From Oscillospiraceae bacterium (GTDB lineage Bacteria; Bacillota; Clostridia; Oscillospirales; Acutalibacteraceae): DNA of 64,000 nt. Positions within the stretch are counted from its first letter, which is position 1. The number at the start of each line of letters is the position of its first letter. This document shows, one piece after another, positions 1-7,841 of this stretch. The notes under the pieces were generated by a model, which saw nothing but the letters and a program-made list of their open reading frames with translations, made no database searches and was not told the DNA's origin. The position numbers and the translations under genes are program-made. The stretch covers positions 1-64,000 of the forward strand of contig JAISGQ010000002.1 of NCBI GenBank assembly GCA_031262985.1, read 5' to 3'.

Positions 1-1
1 G

Positions 2-82
2 GTCGCATTTGAAAAAGTGCAACTCCGCCCCGACAAAGTGAAGGGTTTCTTTGGCGCAAAGCATACTGCATATGCCGCTTAG
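2..82 (+). CDS. C-terminal tail of an unidentified protein (partial)
   Basis: An open frame runs from the window edge to a TAG at 80-82, giving about 26 residues ending FFGAKHTAYAA. It is followed by non-coding repeat DNA and then folD, so it could be the end of the gene preceding folD. Too little is visible to name it; the tail does not look like the usual end of formate-tetrahydrofolate ligase. The frame may also be chance. Confidence 0.35.
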   Translation, partial: VAFEKVQLRPDKVKGFFGAKHTAYAA

Positions 83-130
83 TCGCGGCAAGGTTTAATC
101 GGGGGAACAATAACTAATAAAAGGGATACT

Positions 131-294
131 TATAGCAGTTCTGCTTGACATTAGTAGTTTTATTGACGAGGATTTTTGTCGCCAAACAAGGCAAAAAACG
201 CAGGAATACTTGGTGTATTCCGAGTATTTTTAACGCAGTTTGACGGCAAAAAGACCGTCAAGAAAGCTGCTCAATGTTAAGTGAAACTGCTATA
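131..294. repeat. 164-bp palindromic element with TATAGCAGTT ends
   Basis: The left end at 131-152 (TATAGCAGTT followed by CTGCTTGACATT) is an imperfect inverted match to the right end at 275-294 (GTGAAACTGCTATA). An inner inverted pair (about 174-189 and 234-250, GTTTGACGGCAAAAA-type arms) makes most of the element foldable. There is no ORF inside. It looks like a MITE-like or REP-like element lying between an unknown gene and folD. No second copy is in the window. Confidence 0.7.
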
Positions 295-328
295 ACCCCT
301 TACACTTAAACTGAAAGGACAGATAGAA

Positions 329-1183
329 ATGGCTTACATAATTGACGGAAAAGCGGTTTCGGCAAAAGTTCGCGCCGAGGTAGCAGAGGAGACTGCGGCA
401 CTCAAAGAAAGAGGAGTAACCCCCGGTCTTGCGGTAATTATAGTCGGCGACGACCCCGCGTCGAGGACATATGTCAACAACAAGAAGAAGGCTTGCGCGG
501 AGGTGGGCTTCTACTCCGAGGAGTACGCCCTTCCCGCAGACACCTCTCAGGCGGAGCTTATGGCTTTGGTGAGGGAACTAAACGAAAAGAAGGAGATAAA
601 CGGCATTCTCTGCCAGCTTCCCCTCCCTAAGGGACTGGACGAGGGAGAGATTATCGAGGCGATTTCCCCCAAGAAGGACGTTGACGCATTCCACGCTTCA
701 AATGTGGGAAAGATAATGATAGGCGATTTTGACTTCCTCCCCTGCACTCCTGCGGGAGTGATGGAACTGCTCAAGGATGCGGGCACGGAAATATCCGGCA
801 AGGAGTGCGTTGTTGTCGGAAGGAGTAATATTGTCGGCAAGCCCATGGCTATGCTCCTCCTCCACAAGCACGGCACGGTGACTATCTGCCACAGCAGAAC
901 GGCTGATTTGAAGGAAGTGACCAAGCGGGCGGACATACTTGTCGCGGCTGTAGGTATTCCTAAGTTCATCAAGGCGGACATGGTAAAGCCGGGAGCGGTC
1001 GTAATCGACGTGGGAATGGACAGAGACGAAAATGGCAAGCTGTGCGGAGATGTGGATTTTGCCGAGGTAGAGCCTGTGGCATCTGCGATTACTCCCGTAC
1101 CGGGCGGCGTAGGTCCTATGACTATAGCTATGCTCATGAAGAATACTTTGGCGGCGGCGAAAATCCAGAACGGGGTAGAATAG
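329..1183 (+). CDS. folD: Bifunctional methylenetetrahydrofolate dehydrogenase/cyclohydrolase FolD
   Basis: This cytosolic one-carbon enzyme interconverts 5,10-methylene-THF, 5,10-methenyl-THF and 10-formyl-THF using NADP. At 284 residues it is the normal family length. The folate-site motif YVNNKKKA carries the expected catalytic Lys at residue 52. QLPLP lies near residue 97, the nucleotide-site stretch [14 protein letters not shown] near 165-178, and the family signature PGGVGPMT near 256-263. The ATG at 329 follows a GAAAGGA ribosome-binding site. It stands alone: the upstream side is a palindromic repeat and the downstream side is about 570 bp of repeat DNA, so no operon partner is visible. 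I see no THF riboswitch in the leader. Confidence 0.97.
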   Translation: MAYIIDGKAVSAKVRAEVAEETAALKERGVTPGLAVIIVGDDPASRTYVNNKKKACAEVGFYSEEYALPADTSQAELMALVRELNEKKEINGILCQLPLPKGLDEGEIIEAISPKKDVDAFHASNVGKIMIGDFDFLPCTPAGVMELLKDAGTEISGKECVVVGRSNIVGKPMAMLLLHKHGTVTICHSRTADLKEVTKRADILVAAVGIPKFIKADMVKPGAVVIDVGMDRDENGKLCGDVDFAEVEPVASAITPVPGGVGPMTIAMLMKNTLAAAKIQNGVE

Positions 1184-1384
1184 AAGAATAATTCGCCGGT
1201 GTTGGTACATATATTTACCTATCGGATGTATCAGCAAATTGTTAGTAGAAGTAGGTCGCAAGGTGACCTGCACGGGGAAACCTCAGACGAGGGTTCGCCC
1301 CCTTACTGCGTTTTTGACGATAGTAGGACTTATGTCTTGCACTGATATTGCTCCTACAGCTTCTAAAATGTGATTACGGAAGTA

Positions 1385-1705
1385 ATAAGTAGGTCGCAAG
1401 GCGACCTACACAGGAAACCCCCGACGAGGGTTTCCTACGGCAAAATGTCCTTAGGGACATTTTGCCTACCTTCCTGCGTTTTCTGACGATGAAGAATTTC
1501 GCTCTCTGCGGAGAGCGAGTCAGGGCTCTGCCCGATTCAAAATTAACTTAGAAAACCCCCAAGAAAAGCTCGAAAAAGCTTTCATCTATGGTTTTTTTGA
1601 GCTTTTCTTGGCTCAGGTTTTCTTAGTTAATTTTGAATTTGAACCATGCAAGCCTTTGGAAAGGCTTGACCTAAACTTTCAGTCTTTGGCAACAGGTTTT
1701 AGTTT
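1385..1705 (+). repeat. Multi-hairpin repeat, copy 1 (interrupted)
   Basis: A run of short palindromes in fixed order: AGGTCGC/GCGACCT, AACCC-CGACGA-GGGTT, AAAATGTCC-TTA-GGACATTTT, CGCTCTCTGCGGAGAGCG, AGGGCTCTGCCC and AAGCCTTTGGAAAGGCTT, ending in TTTGGCAACAG. The same order recurs at about 27205-27445 and 61170-61400. This copy is split between the fifth and sixth hairpins by the palindrome at 1536-1638. A partial copy of the first two hairpins lies at about 1245-1330. Confidence 0.8.
1536..1638. repeat. Palindromic element, variant of the 108-bp family, nested in another repeat
   Basis: The two ends form a ~23-bp inverted repeat (TTAACTTAGAAAACC and its complement, extended outward). They resemble the ends of the 108-bp elements at 6403, 16461, 41275 and 42963, but the core hairpin here is AAGAAAAGCTC/GAGCTTTTCTT. 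It interrupts the multi-hairpin repeat, which is continuous in its other two copies, so this looks like an insertion. Confidence 0.7.
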
Positions 1706-1758
1706 GATTAGGATTTGAATTAACAACAGATTTTAGTGTGTAGTAAATTAAGAGGGGC

Positions 1759-2934
1759 GTGGGTTTATTGAACAACGCTGTTATTGATTTTTTCATAAAG
1801 GACATAAATCCCAAAAACAGCGAGTGCAGAAAAAAAGGAGGTGCATTGAGCAGCTCCGTTGGAATAGTCTGCAATATCCTCCTGTCCATATCAAAATTCA
1901 TAATAGGCTCAGTCTCCGGCAGTATAGCCATAACCGCCGATGCCTTCAATAACCTCTTCGACTTAGGCTCGTGCCTTGTCTCCCTCTTCGGTATGCGTAT
2001 GGCGGCAAAGCCCGCCGATAAGGATCACCCCTTCGGTCACGGCAGATATGAGTATGTCGCAACACTCGCCGTGGCAGTTACTATACTGCTCGTTGCATTT
2101 GAGCTGGGGAAAAGCTCAGTCCTGAAGATAATCGACCCCCAGCCCGTCAGGTTCTCACTCCCCCTCGCGGCGGTTATGCTGATTTCCGTTTTAGTCAAGC
2201 TGTGGATGTATTTCTTCAACCGCCGCTTGGGTACGCGGCTCGAATCCTCCCTCATCAAGGCGACGGCGGCGGACTCCATAGGCGACTGTATATCCACAGG
2301 CGCGGTGCTGCTTGCCACGGCGGCAGGAGAGCTTTTCCATATTTCTGTTGACGGCTACGCGGGCTTGCTCGTGGCGTGCTTCATTATGTATTCGGGAGTT
2401 TCCATCATAAGGGAGAACCTAAACTGCATTTTAGGCGAAAACCCCTCCGCTGAGCTGTCAAAGGCACTTTCGGCAAGGGTGTCGGGCTACGAGGGAGTAC
2501 TCGGAGTACACGACCTAATCATCCACAACTACGGTCCGACCATGTACATAGCCACAATCCACGCCGAGGTCTCCGCCTCCGAGGATATTCTCGTGAGCCA
2601 CGACCTCATCGACAAGATAGAGAAGGACGTTGTCGAGGAGATGGGCATAATGCTCACCATACACATGGACCCCGTAGTGACAGACAGCGAGTACATCTCC
2701 TCCGTCAAGCATATAGTGCGCGACATTGTCTCAGGCGTTGACAGCAGGATAACCATGCACGATTTTAGGATGGTAGACGGTCCTACTCACACAAATCTTA
2801 TATTTGACGTGGTAGTCCCATTCGGCAAGGATTTAACCGCACAGGGCGTTAAGGAGAAAGTCATGCGTGCGATAAATGAGTACAACGAGAAGTGGTTTGC
2901 CGTCATCACCGTTGACAGGGCGTTCCACGATTAA
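1759..2934 (+). CDS. Cation diffusion facilitator family transporter
   Basis: An inner-membrane divalent metal/proton antiporter of the CDF family (probably Zn, Fe or Mn; specificity cannot be read here). It has about six membrane segments in residues 25-210. The typical metal-site stretch ADAFNNLFDLG and the HPFGHGRYE loop are present, and a second AD-x-x-x-D site lies in ADSIGDCIS. A cytoplasmic C-terminal domain (about 215-391) has the usual HIHMDP-like strand. At 391 residues it is at the long end of the family. The GTG at 1759 is only 1-2 nt from the AGAGGGG ribosome-binding site, so the in-frame TTG at 1768 is the better-spaced start. It is monocistronic. Confidence 0.93.
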   Translation: MGLLNNAVIDFFIKDINPKNSECRKKGGALSSSVGIVCNILLSISKFIIGSVSGSIAITADAFNNLFDLGSCLVSLFGMRMAAKPADKDHPFGHGRYEYVATLAVAVTILLVAFELGKSSVLKIIDPQPVRFSLPLAAVMLISVLVKLWMYFFNRRLGTRLESSLIKATAADSIGDCISTGAVLLATAAGELFHISVDGYAGLLVACFIMYSGVSIIRENLNCILGENPSAELSKALSARVSGYEGVLGVHDLIIHNYGPTMYIATIHAEVSASEDILVSHDLIDKIEKDVVEEMGIMLTIHMDPVVTDSEYISSVKHIVRDIVSGVDSRITMHDFRMVDGPTHTNLIFDVVVPFGKDLTAQGVKEKVMRAINEYNEKWFAVITVDRAFHD

Positions 2935-2999
2935 TCAGCGTAGTATACATAATTCCTGCTTTTGTGAACTTTTTGTATCTTTTTTAAAATTTTTGGCTT

Positions 3000-3033
3000 T
3001 CTAAGCGAAAATTCCCGCGTAATTTCGCTTAGA
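3000..3033 (+). terminator. Hairpin downstream of the cation transporter
   Basis: The inverted repeat TCTAAGCGAAA/TTTCGCTTAGA has a 12-nt loop. There is no clear T-run, so termination is uncertain. Confidence 0.45.
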
Positions 3034-3036
3034 ACA

Positions 3037-3066
3037 TTGACTTGTCTTATCAATTTGTCGTATAAT
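3037..3066 (+). promoter_or_regulatory. Sigma-A-type promoter of the kinase-like gene
   Basis: TTGACT (3037-3042), an 18-bp spacer and TATAAT (3061-3066), about 54 bp upstream of the ATG at 3120. Confidence 0.75.
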
Positions 3067-3119
3067 TAGGGTCTAATAAATTTATCTGAATTTATCAAGT
3101 TTGAAATGGCGGTGCGGGG

Positions 3120-4733
3120 ATGTCTCAAAAACCGAGTAAAAAACTGATAATAATAATCGCGGTGTGCGCCCTTATTATTATCTCTACCATTGGCGTGATT
3201 ATTGATTTTATCAACGAGAAAAACGGGCTTATTGCTATTATTTCGATAGCTATAGGCTTTGTTGTCATGACTGCGACTATCGTGGTTGACAACTTCCTCT
3301 CCAAAATGAAGGCGGCAAAGAGCCGTTTGGAGGAAGAGGACGACACCGAGTACGGCGACGATTTCTCCGACGAATTTGAGGAGGAGGACGAAAACGGAGT
3401 TGCTCAGTTCCTCCGCCGCGCGAAAATCGACGAGGAGGACGAAAACGAGGACGGCTACCGCTTCGGCAGTACATATGAGGGCAAACAGGGAGAGGACAAC
3501 TCCTCCCCCGAAAACGACCGCTTTGCGATACCCGAGGACGAGCTTCCGAAAACTCCCAAGCGGATGTTCGGCGGAAAGTTCAACCGAAGCGATGCGGAGA
3601 AAAACCGCATTTCAGCCTCCATCAACGCCGCTAACGGAATAGTGCCGGATGCCGAGGACGAGGCTGATTTCTCCTCAGACGAGTTTGAGCAGGAGGACCA
3701 AGCAAGCGGATTTGAGGTGGGCTACGACGATGGCGACCATGGCGACGACTACGAGGAAATTAAGCCCGTAGTGTCCTTCGGCAAGCCTTCCCGAAACGCT
3801 GAGGAGAACAACTCCTACGCCGAAGCAGAGCAGGAGAAGCAGGAAGAGCAGAACACCGCCGATTCTGAGGAAGCTACTGACGAGAGCGGTGACTATACTC
3901 CCTCACAGGAAGAAAGCGCGGGAGCGGCAAAACGGCAGGTGCAGGGCGAGCCGGCGGCAACTCCGCAAAACAGGCAGTCCACGGCGATTTCCTCTAATAT
4001 GGTTGTCGCGTCACAGTCGCCGGGGCAGACACTCGACTCCTTCTTTGACGACATGGACGAAACCGACCTTGTGTACAGAGACTGCGCGGAGGTGTGGGCA
4101 GCGGACGCGAAAACCCCCATACTCAAGCTGATGAAATATATAGAGGCGATTGACGACCGCAAGACCTCCGAGCTTTTGGGCAAGGAGGCGGAGTATGTCA
4201 ACGCCATGATAGACAGGCTTATGTATTTCTCCCAGATGGATTTGATTGACCAGATGCTCGAGCCGAAGGAGTATAATTTCTCCGTTTTGGTCAAGGAGTG
4301 CCTCAAACGCTTCTCCCCTTTCCTCACGGAAAAGAAAATCGGGCTACTTTGGAAAGGGCTTGAGGCTAAGATAGTGACCGATAAACGCTGGTTCGTTTTC
4401 GCGCTGACACAGGTTATCTTCAACTCCGTGGAGTTTACTCCCGAGGGAGGTAAAATTTCCATATCGGCGCGGCAGAACGGCAAGTTCATCGACCTCGCCG
4501 TGGAGGACAGCGGCGGAGGAATCGACCCCGAGGAGCTTCCGTATATATTTGTTGCGGGATATATGGGCGACTCCGCTCCTAATCCCAACGACAGGAGGAC
4601 GGGTATGGGCTTGTTTATCACCCGAAGCGTACTCGAGAAGCTGGGCGGCGACTGCATAGCTGAGTCGGTCAAGGGCAAGGGCGCGAGGATTATCCTCCGT
4701 CTGCCTGTTGCCGAAAGCGCGGAGGTTAAGTAG
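3120..4733 (+). CDS. Membrane histidine-kinase-like protein lacking the phosphoacceptor His
   Basis: Two N-terminal membrane segments (about 9-27 and 34-56) are followed by a very acidic, low-complexity linker (about 60-300). A dimerisation-like helix pair (about 315-380) and a GHKL ATPase domain (about 395-533) come after. The ATPase looks complete: N435 in the N box, D463 in DSGGGI, and TGMGLF near 494-499. The H box is not: where BceS-like kinases read WVHQMKTPI, this protein reads WAADAKTPI (326-334), with Ala328 in the His position. No response regulator is adjacent. It may be a kinase-fold signalling or scaffold protein rather than a conventional sensor kinase. It has its own promoter (3037-3066) and terminator (4816-4854). 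Confidence 0.85.
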   Translation: MSQKPSKKLIIIIAVCALIIISTIGVIIDFINEKNGLIAIISIAIGFVVMTATIVVDNFLSKMKAAKSRLEEEDDTEYGDDFSDEFEEEDENGVAQFLRRAKIDEEDENEDGYRFGSTYEGKQGEDNSSPENDRFAIPEDELPKTPKRMFGGKFNRSDAEKNRISASINAANGIVPDAEDEADFSSDEFEQEDQASGFEVGYDDGDHGDDYEEIKPVVSFGKPSRNAEENNSYAEAEQEKQEEQNTADSEEATDESGDYTPSQEESAGAAKRQVQGEPAATPQNRQSTAISSNMVVASQSPGQTLDSFFDDMDETDLVYRDCAEVWAADAKTPILKLMKYIEAIDDRKTSELLGKEAEYVNAMIDRLMYFSQMDLIDQMLEPKEYNFSVLVKECLKRFSPFLTEKKIGLLWKGLEAKIVTDKRWFVFALTQVIFNSVEFTPEGGKISISARQNGKFIDLAVEDSGGGIDPEELPYIFVAGYMGDSAPNPNDRRTGMGLFITRSVLEKLGGDCIAESVKGKGARIILRLPVAESAEVK

Positions 4734-4815
4734 GTAGGTTCGCGCGGTAGGTTTGGACAACGCGGTTCGGGCAGTACTCCCAAAAGCGAGAAACAATATT
4801 TTCACGGATTATTTC

Positions 4816-4854
4816 AAAACAGGAGCAGACATAACGTCTCGCTCCTGTTTTTTT
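4816..4854 (+). terminator. Rho-independent terminator
   Basis: AACAGGAGC/GCTCCTGTT stem with an inner AGAC/GTCT stem, followed by seven T residues; it ends the kinase-like transcription unit. Confidence 0.85.
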
Positions 4855-4948
4855 AGGTATTGCCCCTTGTTTTCCTAAATAATGTATGGTATAGTTAAAG
4901 TGATTATTAAACTTTGTTAAATATTTATTCGCAGGGGAGGATTGAGCT

Positions 4949-5359
4949 GTGGTTTCCATAGAGGAGTTTGAGATGATTGCGGACGAAATAGCCAACTCTA
5001 TCCCTGAGGAGTTTTACAGGCGGCTCAACGGAGGCATACTCGTTTCGGAGAGTGAAAAGCTCCACCCGAAAAGCTTGCCGTTCGCCCCGCTGTACATTAT
5101 GGGGGAGTACTCCTACTCCCGCGACTTAGGGAGAATGATTACCATCTACTACGGCTCTTTTTCCGCCGTCTACGGCTATCTTACGCCCGAGGATTTGAAG
5201 AAGGAGATAAGACGAACCCTCCTGCACGAGTTCACGCACCATCTGGAGTCGCTCTCCGGTCTCAGCGATTTGGAGGTGAAGGACAAAATTGAGCTGGAGC
5301 AATACAAGCAGCATACCAAACTACACAGCAAACTGTGCGCGGAAAACAAAAACACCTGA
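4949..5359 (+). CDS. Small zincin-like metallopeptidase (metallopeptidase family protein)
   Basis: A 136-residue cytosolic protein with a HEFTHHLE zinc motif (H93, E94, H97), the pattern of the small zincin-like family (PF06262-type). The start is GTG at 4949, well spaced from GGGGAGG. Substrates of this family are unknown. The gene stands alone. Its 3' two thirds are repeated almost identically at 6530-6810, which shows a recent local duplication. Confidence 0.85.
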   Translation: MVSIEEFEMIADEIANSIPEEFYRRLNGGILVSESEKLHPKSLPFAPLYIMGEYSYSRDLGRMITIYYGSFSAVYGYLTPEDLKKEIRRTLLHEFTHHLESLSGLSDLEVKDKIELEQYKQHTKLHSKLCAENKNT

Positions 5360-5480
5360 GGAGGAGTATCGCTTTTTTTAGTTGACAGGCGTCCTCAGTT
5401 GACAGTTCACCTTGCACAAAAACAGATCACACATTGCATAATATTTGAAAATTGCAGGAGAGAAAAGCGAAGCAGTATAA

Positions 5481-5579
5481 ATAAGCCGGCGCCGTTTCGG
5501 CGGTGACATCTTCGGATTTGCTTCGTTCACGGATATGGGCGCAGTGAAAATTAGCGAGATGATGGAGAAAACAAAATGA
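5481..5579 (+). pseudogene. Remnant: C-terminal fragment of an unidentified gene
   Basis: After an in-frame TAA at 5478-5480, a coding-like stretch reads through FGGDIFGFASFTDMG and KISEMMEKTK to a TGA at 5577-5579. That stop overlaps the next start as ATGA. It lacks any start or N-terminus, and heptamer repeat DNA lies upstream. I read it as the surviving end of an operon gene whose front was lost; the family is not recognised. Confidence 0.45.
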
Positions 5580-5653
5580 AAAAATGGATTAACGAAGATT
5601 ACTGCTTCACCATCGTTTACTTCGGGATTTATGGAATGGAGGGCGGCAAATGA
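5576..5653 (+). pseudogene. 25-codon remnant coupled to the methyltransferase gene
   Basis: ATG at 5576 overlaps the preceding stop (ATGA), and the TGA at 5651-5653 overlaps the methyltransferase start at 5650 (ATGA again). The product starts MKKWINEDYCFTI and ends YGMEGGK. The N-terminus recalls short proteins of the TIGR04076 type, which begin in a similar way, but this is from memory and the rest is missing. It is probably an internally deleted gene kept as a coupling leader. Confidence 0.45.
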
Positions 5654-6402
5654 ATAGAGAAAACATCCTTAACCAAAACAAAACCTCATGGAATGCAATA
5701 GCGGACATGGCTTTCGCTTGGACTGCGCTGCCAAAATACGGTGTGTTATGTCCTACGGAGGATGATTTGCACCTGTTCCCCGACTTGGGCGGCAAAAAAG
5801 TCCTCGACATCGGCTGCGGAAGCGGGCATTCGCTCAAATGGTGCGGCGAACAAGGCGCGGGGGAATTGTGGGGGTTGGATATATCCGAAAATCAGCTTGC
5901 CAATGCGAAAAAGGTGCTGACGGAAAGCGGTTTTACGCCGCGCTTGTTTTGCTCACCGATGGAGCAGAATCCCGGTATACCGAAGGGGTATTTCGATGTG
6001 GTATACTCCATATACGCTATCGGATGGACGGTGGATTTGCAAGCGACATTTGACTTGATTGCTTCCTACCTAAAACCCGGTGGCACATTTATTTTCAGTT
6101 GGGAACATCCATTGATGCGGCGTGTTGAAACGTCTGACGGCAGATTGATATTGAATGGTGATTATAACAAAATAGAGCAATTCCATTTTGAAAAAGCAGG
6201 GCAACAACTGATGTTTTATTTGCGCAGGATTTCGGATTATGTTAATGCTTTGGCTACTTCCGGGTTATATGTAACGCAAATAGTTGAGGAAACCGAGCAG
6301 AAAACTCAATTAGAGGCTTCGGAGTATTCACCTGAACTGTACGCACCTTGGCGTGCAAAACGTCTGCCGCTGTCTCTGATTTTGAAAGCGAGAAAATTAT
6401 GA
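5650..6402 (+). CDS. Class I SAM-dependent methyltransferase
   Basis: A 250-residue cytosolic protein with a Rossmann methyltransferase core. Motif I is VLDIGCGSGHS (51-61), followed by an acidic strand end in LWGLDISENQL, a motif II/III region in FDVVYSIYAIGWT, and LKPGGTFIFSWEHP. The substrate is not predictable; the best general match is the UbiE/Methyltransf_11 type. The ATG is preceded by GGAGGGCGGCAA. It is translationally coupled to the small remnant upstream, so it was once the last gene of a longer operon. Confidence 0.88.
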   Translation: MNRENILNQNKTSWNAIADMAFAWTALPKYGVLCPTEDDLHLFPDLGGKKVLDIGCGSGHSLKWCGEQGAGELWGLDISENQLANAKKVLTESGFTPRLFCSPMEQNPGIPKGYFDVVYSIYAIGWTVDLQATFDLIASYLKPGGTFIFSWEHPLMRRVETSDGRLILNGDYNKIEQFHFEKAGQQLMFYLRRISDYVNALATSGLYVTQIVEETEQKTQLEASEYSPELYAPWRAKRLPLSLILKARKL

Positions 6403-6512
6403 TATAGTTAATTAACTTAGAAAACACCAAGAAAACACGGGCAAAAAGCTTTGATTTGTGCGGTTTTTGCCCGTGGAGGCTTGATTGTTTTCAAGTTAAT
6501 TTAGTATATATA
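6403..6512 (+). repeat. 108-bp palindromic element, copy A
   Basis: Begins TAGTTAATTAACTTAG and ends TTAATTTAGTATATA. The core stem is CACGGGCAAAAA/TTTTTGCCCGTG. It starts at the methyltransferase stop codon and is followed directly by the duplicated zincin fragment. Confidence 0.85.
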
Positions 6513-6529
6513 GAACACGAATATCACTT

Positions 6530-6810
6530 TCTCGTCCCCACTGTATATCATGGGGGAGTACTCCTACTCCCGCGACTTAGGGAGAATGATTACCATCTAC
6601 TACGGCTCTTTTGCCGCCGTCTACGGCTATCTTACGCCCGAGGACTTGAAGAAGGAGATAAGACGAACCCTCCTGCACGAGTTCACGCACCATCTCGAGT
6701 CGCTCTCCGGTCTCAGCGATTTGGAGGTAAAGGACAAAATTGAGATGGAGCAATACAAGCAGCATACCAAACTACACAGCAAACTTTGCGCGGAAAACAA
6801 AAACACCTAA
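6530..6810 (+). pseudogene. Truncated duplicate of the zincin-like metallopeptidase
   Basis: From about 6530 the sequence matches the end of the gene at 4949-5359 with only scattered substitutions, down to the stop codon. It retains the HEFTHHLE motif. The first ~47 codons are absent; in their place is the 108-bp repeat and about 20 bp of unrelated DNA. The only ATG in frame (6550) has no ribosome-binding site. It is therefore probably not expressed. Confidence 0.8.
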
Positions 6811-6895
6811 GATGTAAAGAGTCTCACCGCTTTTTCAGTTGGCAAGCTACCGTTATCAGCCGCGACAAGCGAAGCTTTTTCAGCTAAAAACAGTA

Positions 6896-6934
6896 AAGGG
6901 GTTGCAGCAAAACAAAGTTTTGCTGCAACCCCTT
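6896..6934. terminator. Perfect 18-bp hairpin
   Basis: AAGGGGTTGCAGCAAAAC and its exact complement with a 3-nt loop, between the zincin remnant and the convergent gene ending at 7018. There is only a weak T-rich tail on the plus strand. The GCAAAAC-type stem recurs at 20515-20553. Confidence 0.65.
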
Positions 6935-7017
6935 AAGCCTTAACTTTTTAAAACGAATAATACTTATTCTCTGCAATCCTAATATTATACTGCTCCGCGC
7001 TTAAATCCAATTATTAC

Positions 7018-7788
7018 TTAATCGATAGAATTTAGGGCTGACGATAGTTTTTCCATTAAATGGTGAGCGTGTTCATATTCAATGTACTCTATACAACCAA
7101 TATCACTTATCGCTTTTGTGTCTTTGTCTTTAATAATTATGACAGATTTGCCTAACCCATAGACCATACCGTACTCTAACATAACATTGGGATTCAGTCC
7201 GGAAATATTGATGATAGCAAGTCTGCAAGATTGTATTTGTTTGCAAATTTTACACATGATGTCCTTGTTTCTAATGTCGTTATCAGCTTTATAATGTTCG
7301 AAGCCCAAGCTGTTTAAAGCAGGAACAATGCCATAATTATAACTATCTAAATATTTATTGTCGAATGGCATAGCTACAAATATCTTTCTTTTATTAAAAT
7401 CGGGGTTGAGCGGACAATTATCTATATCAAGTTTGAAACATTTTCTCATTTGGTGGTTAGGCACACGCACTTCTTTAGATTTAACACGTTCAGCTTCTAT
7501 ATCTGTTTCTATTTTGTCCGCAAGGCTTTCCATAGTCTTAATAAAATACTGAGCCGCGGCATCTCGTACAGTTTTTTGCGTAGACGATAAATCTGACTGC
7601 GTGTAGCTCATAGGATTTAATTGCAATTCTGCAAGTGCGTTGTATTTTTCTAAAAGAGAATTATACTCTTTAACCCATCCGTCATAGACATTAGCATATA
7701 TATACTCATTATTTTCGCGGTAAATATGTGCTTTATCATGCAACCTGCGCAATTCGTAACCAAGTGCCTGTAAATTCTTTATCTCCAT
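7018..7788 (-). CDS. Helical protein with C-terminal deoxyribosyltransferase/TIR-like nucleotide-binding domain
   Basis: 256 residues. The N-terminal half (1-130) is mostly helical and has no recognised family. The C-terminal half begins with KIFVAMPF (135-142), continues through ADNDIRNKD and has AIINISGLNPNVMLEYG (191-207) followed by GLGKSVIIIKD. This is the layout of the nucleoside 2-deoxyribosyltransferase-like/TIR-like fold, with Glu205 in the usual catalytic place. Such domains often act as NAD- or nucleotide-cleaving effectors in defence systems; that role is inference here. Start ATG at 7788 follows GGAGG. The gene is visibly more AT-rich than its neighbours and stands alone among repeats, which suggests transfer. 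Confidence 0.75.
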   Translation of the reverse strand: MEIKNLQALGYELRRLHDKAHIYRENNEYIYANVYDGWVKEYNSLLEKYNALAELQLNPMSYTQSDLSSTQKTVRDAAAQYFIKTMESLADKIETDIEAERVKSKEVRVPNHQMRKCFKLDIDNCPLNPDFNKRKIFVAMPFDNKYLDSYNYGIVPALNSLGFEHYKADNDIRNKDIMCKICKQIQSCRLAIINISGLNPNVMLEYGMVYGLGKSVIIIKDKDTKAISDIGCIEYIEYEHAHHLMEKLSSALNSID

Positions 7789-7812
7789 AAATGCACCTCC
7801 ATTAACAGTTGA

Positions 7813-7841
7813 ATTATATCACATACTTTTTATCAAGTAAA
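7813..7841 (-). promoter_or_regulatory. Promoter of the TIR-like gene
   Basis: On the minus strand, TTTACT (complement of 7836-7841), a 17-bp spacer and TATAAT (complement of 7813-7818), 25 bp upstream of the start. Confidence 0.6.

Larger units (their letters stand above)
1184..1758. other. Gene-free stretch filled with repeats
   Basis: The 575 bp between folD and the cation transporter hold a short partial copy (about 1245-1330) and a full copy (about 1385-1705) of the multi-hairpin repeat. A smaller palindrome (1536-1638) is inserted into the full copy. I see no convincing ORF or promoter. Confidence 0.75.

Noticed and set aside
83..328. A tetrahydrofolate riboswitch before folD
   Set aside because: The leader is occupied by a palindromic repeat and no conserved THF-riboswitch motifs were recognised.
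6456..6743. A 95-codon frame across repeat copy A and the zincin remnant
   Set aside because: Wrong frame relative to the duplicated zincin sequence and it includes the palindrome.
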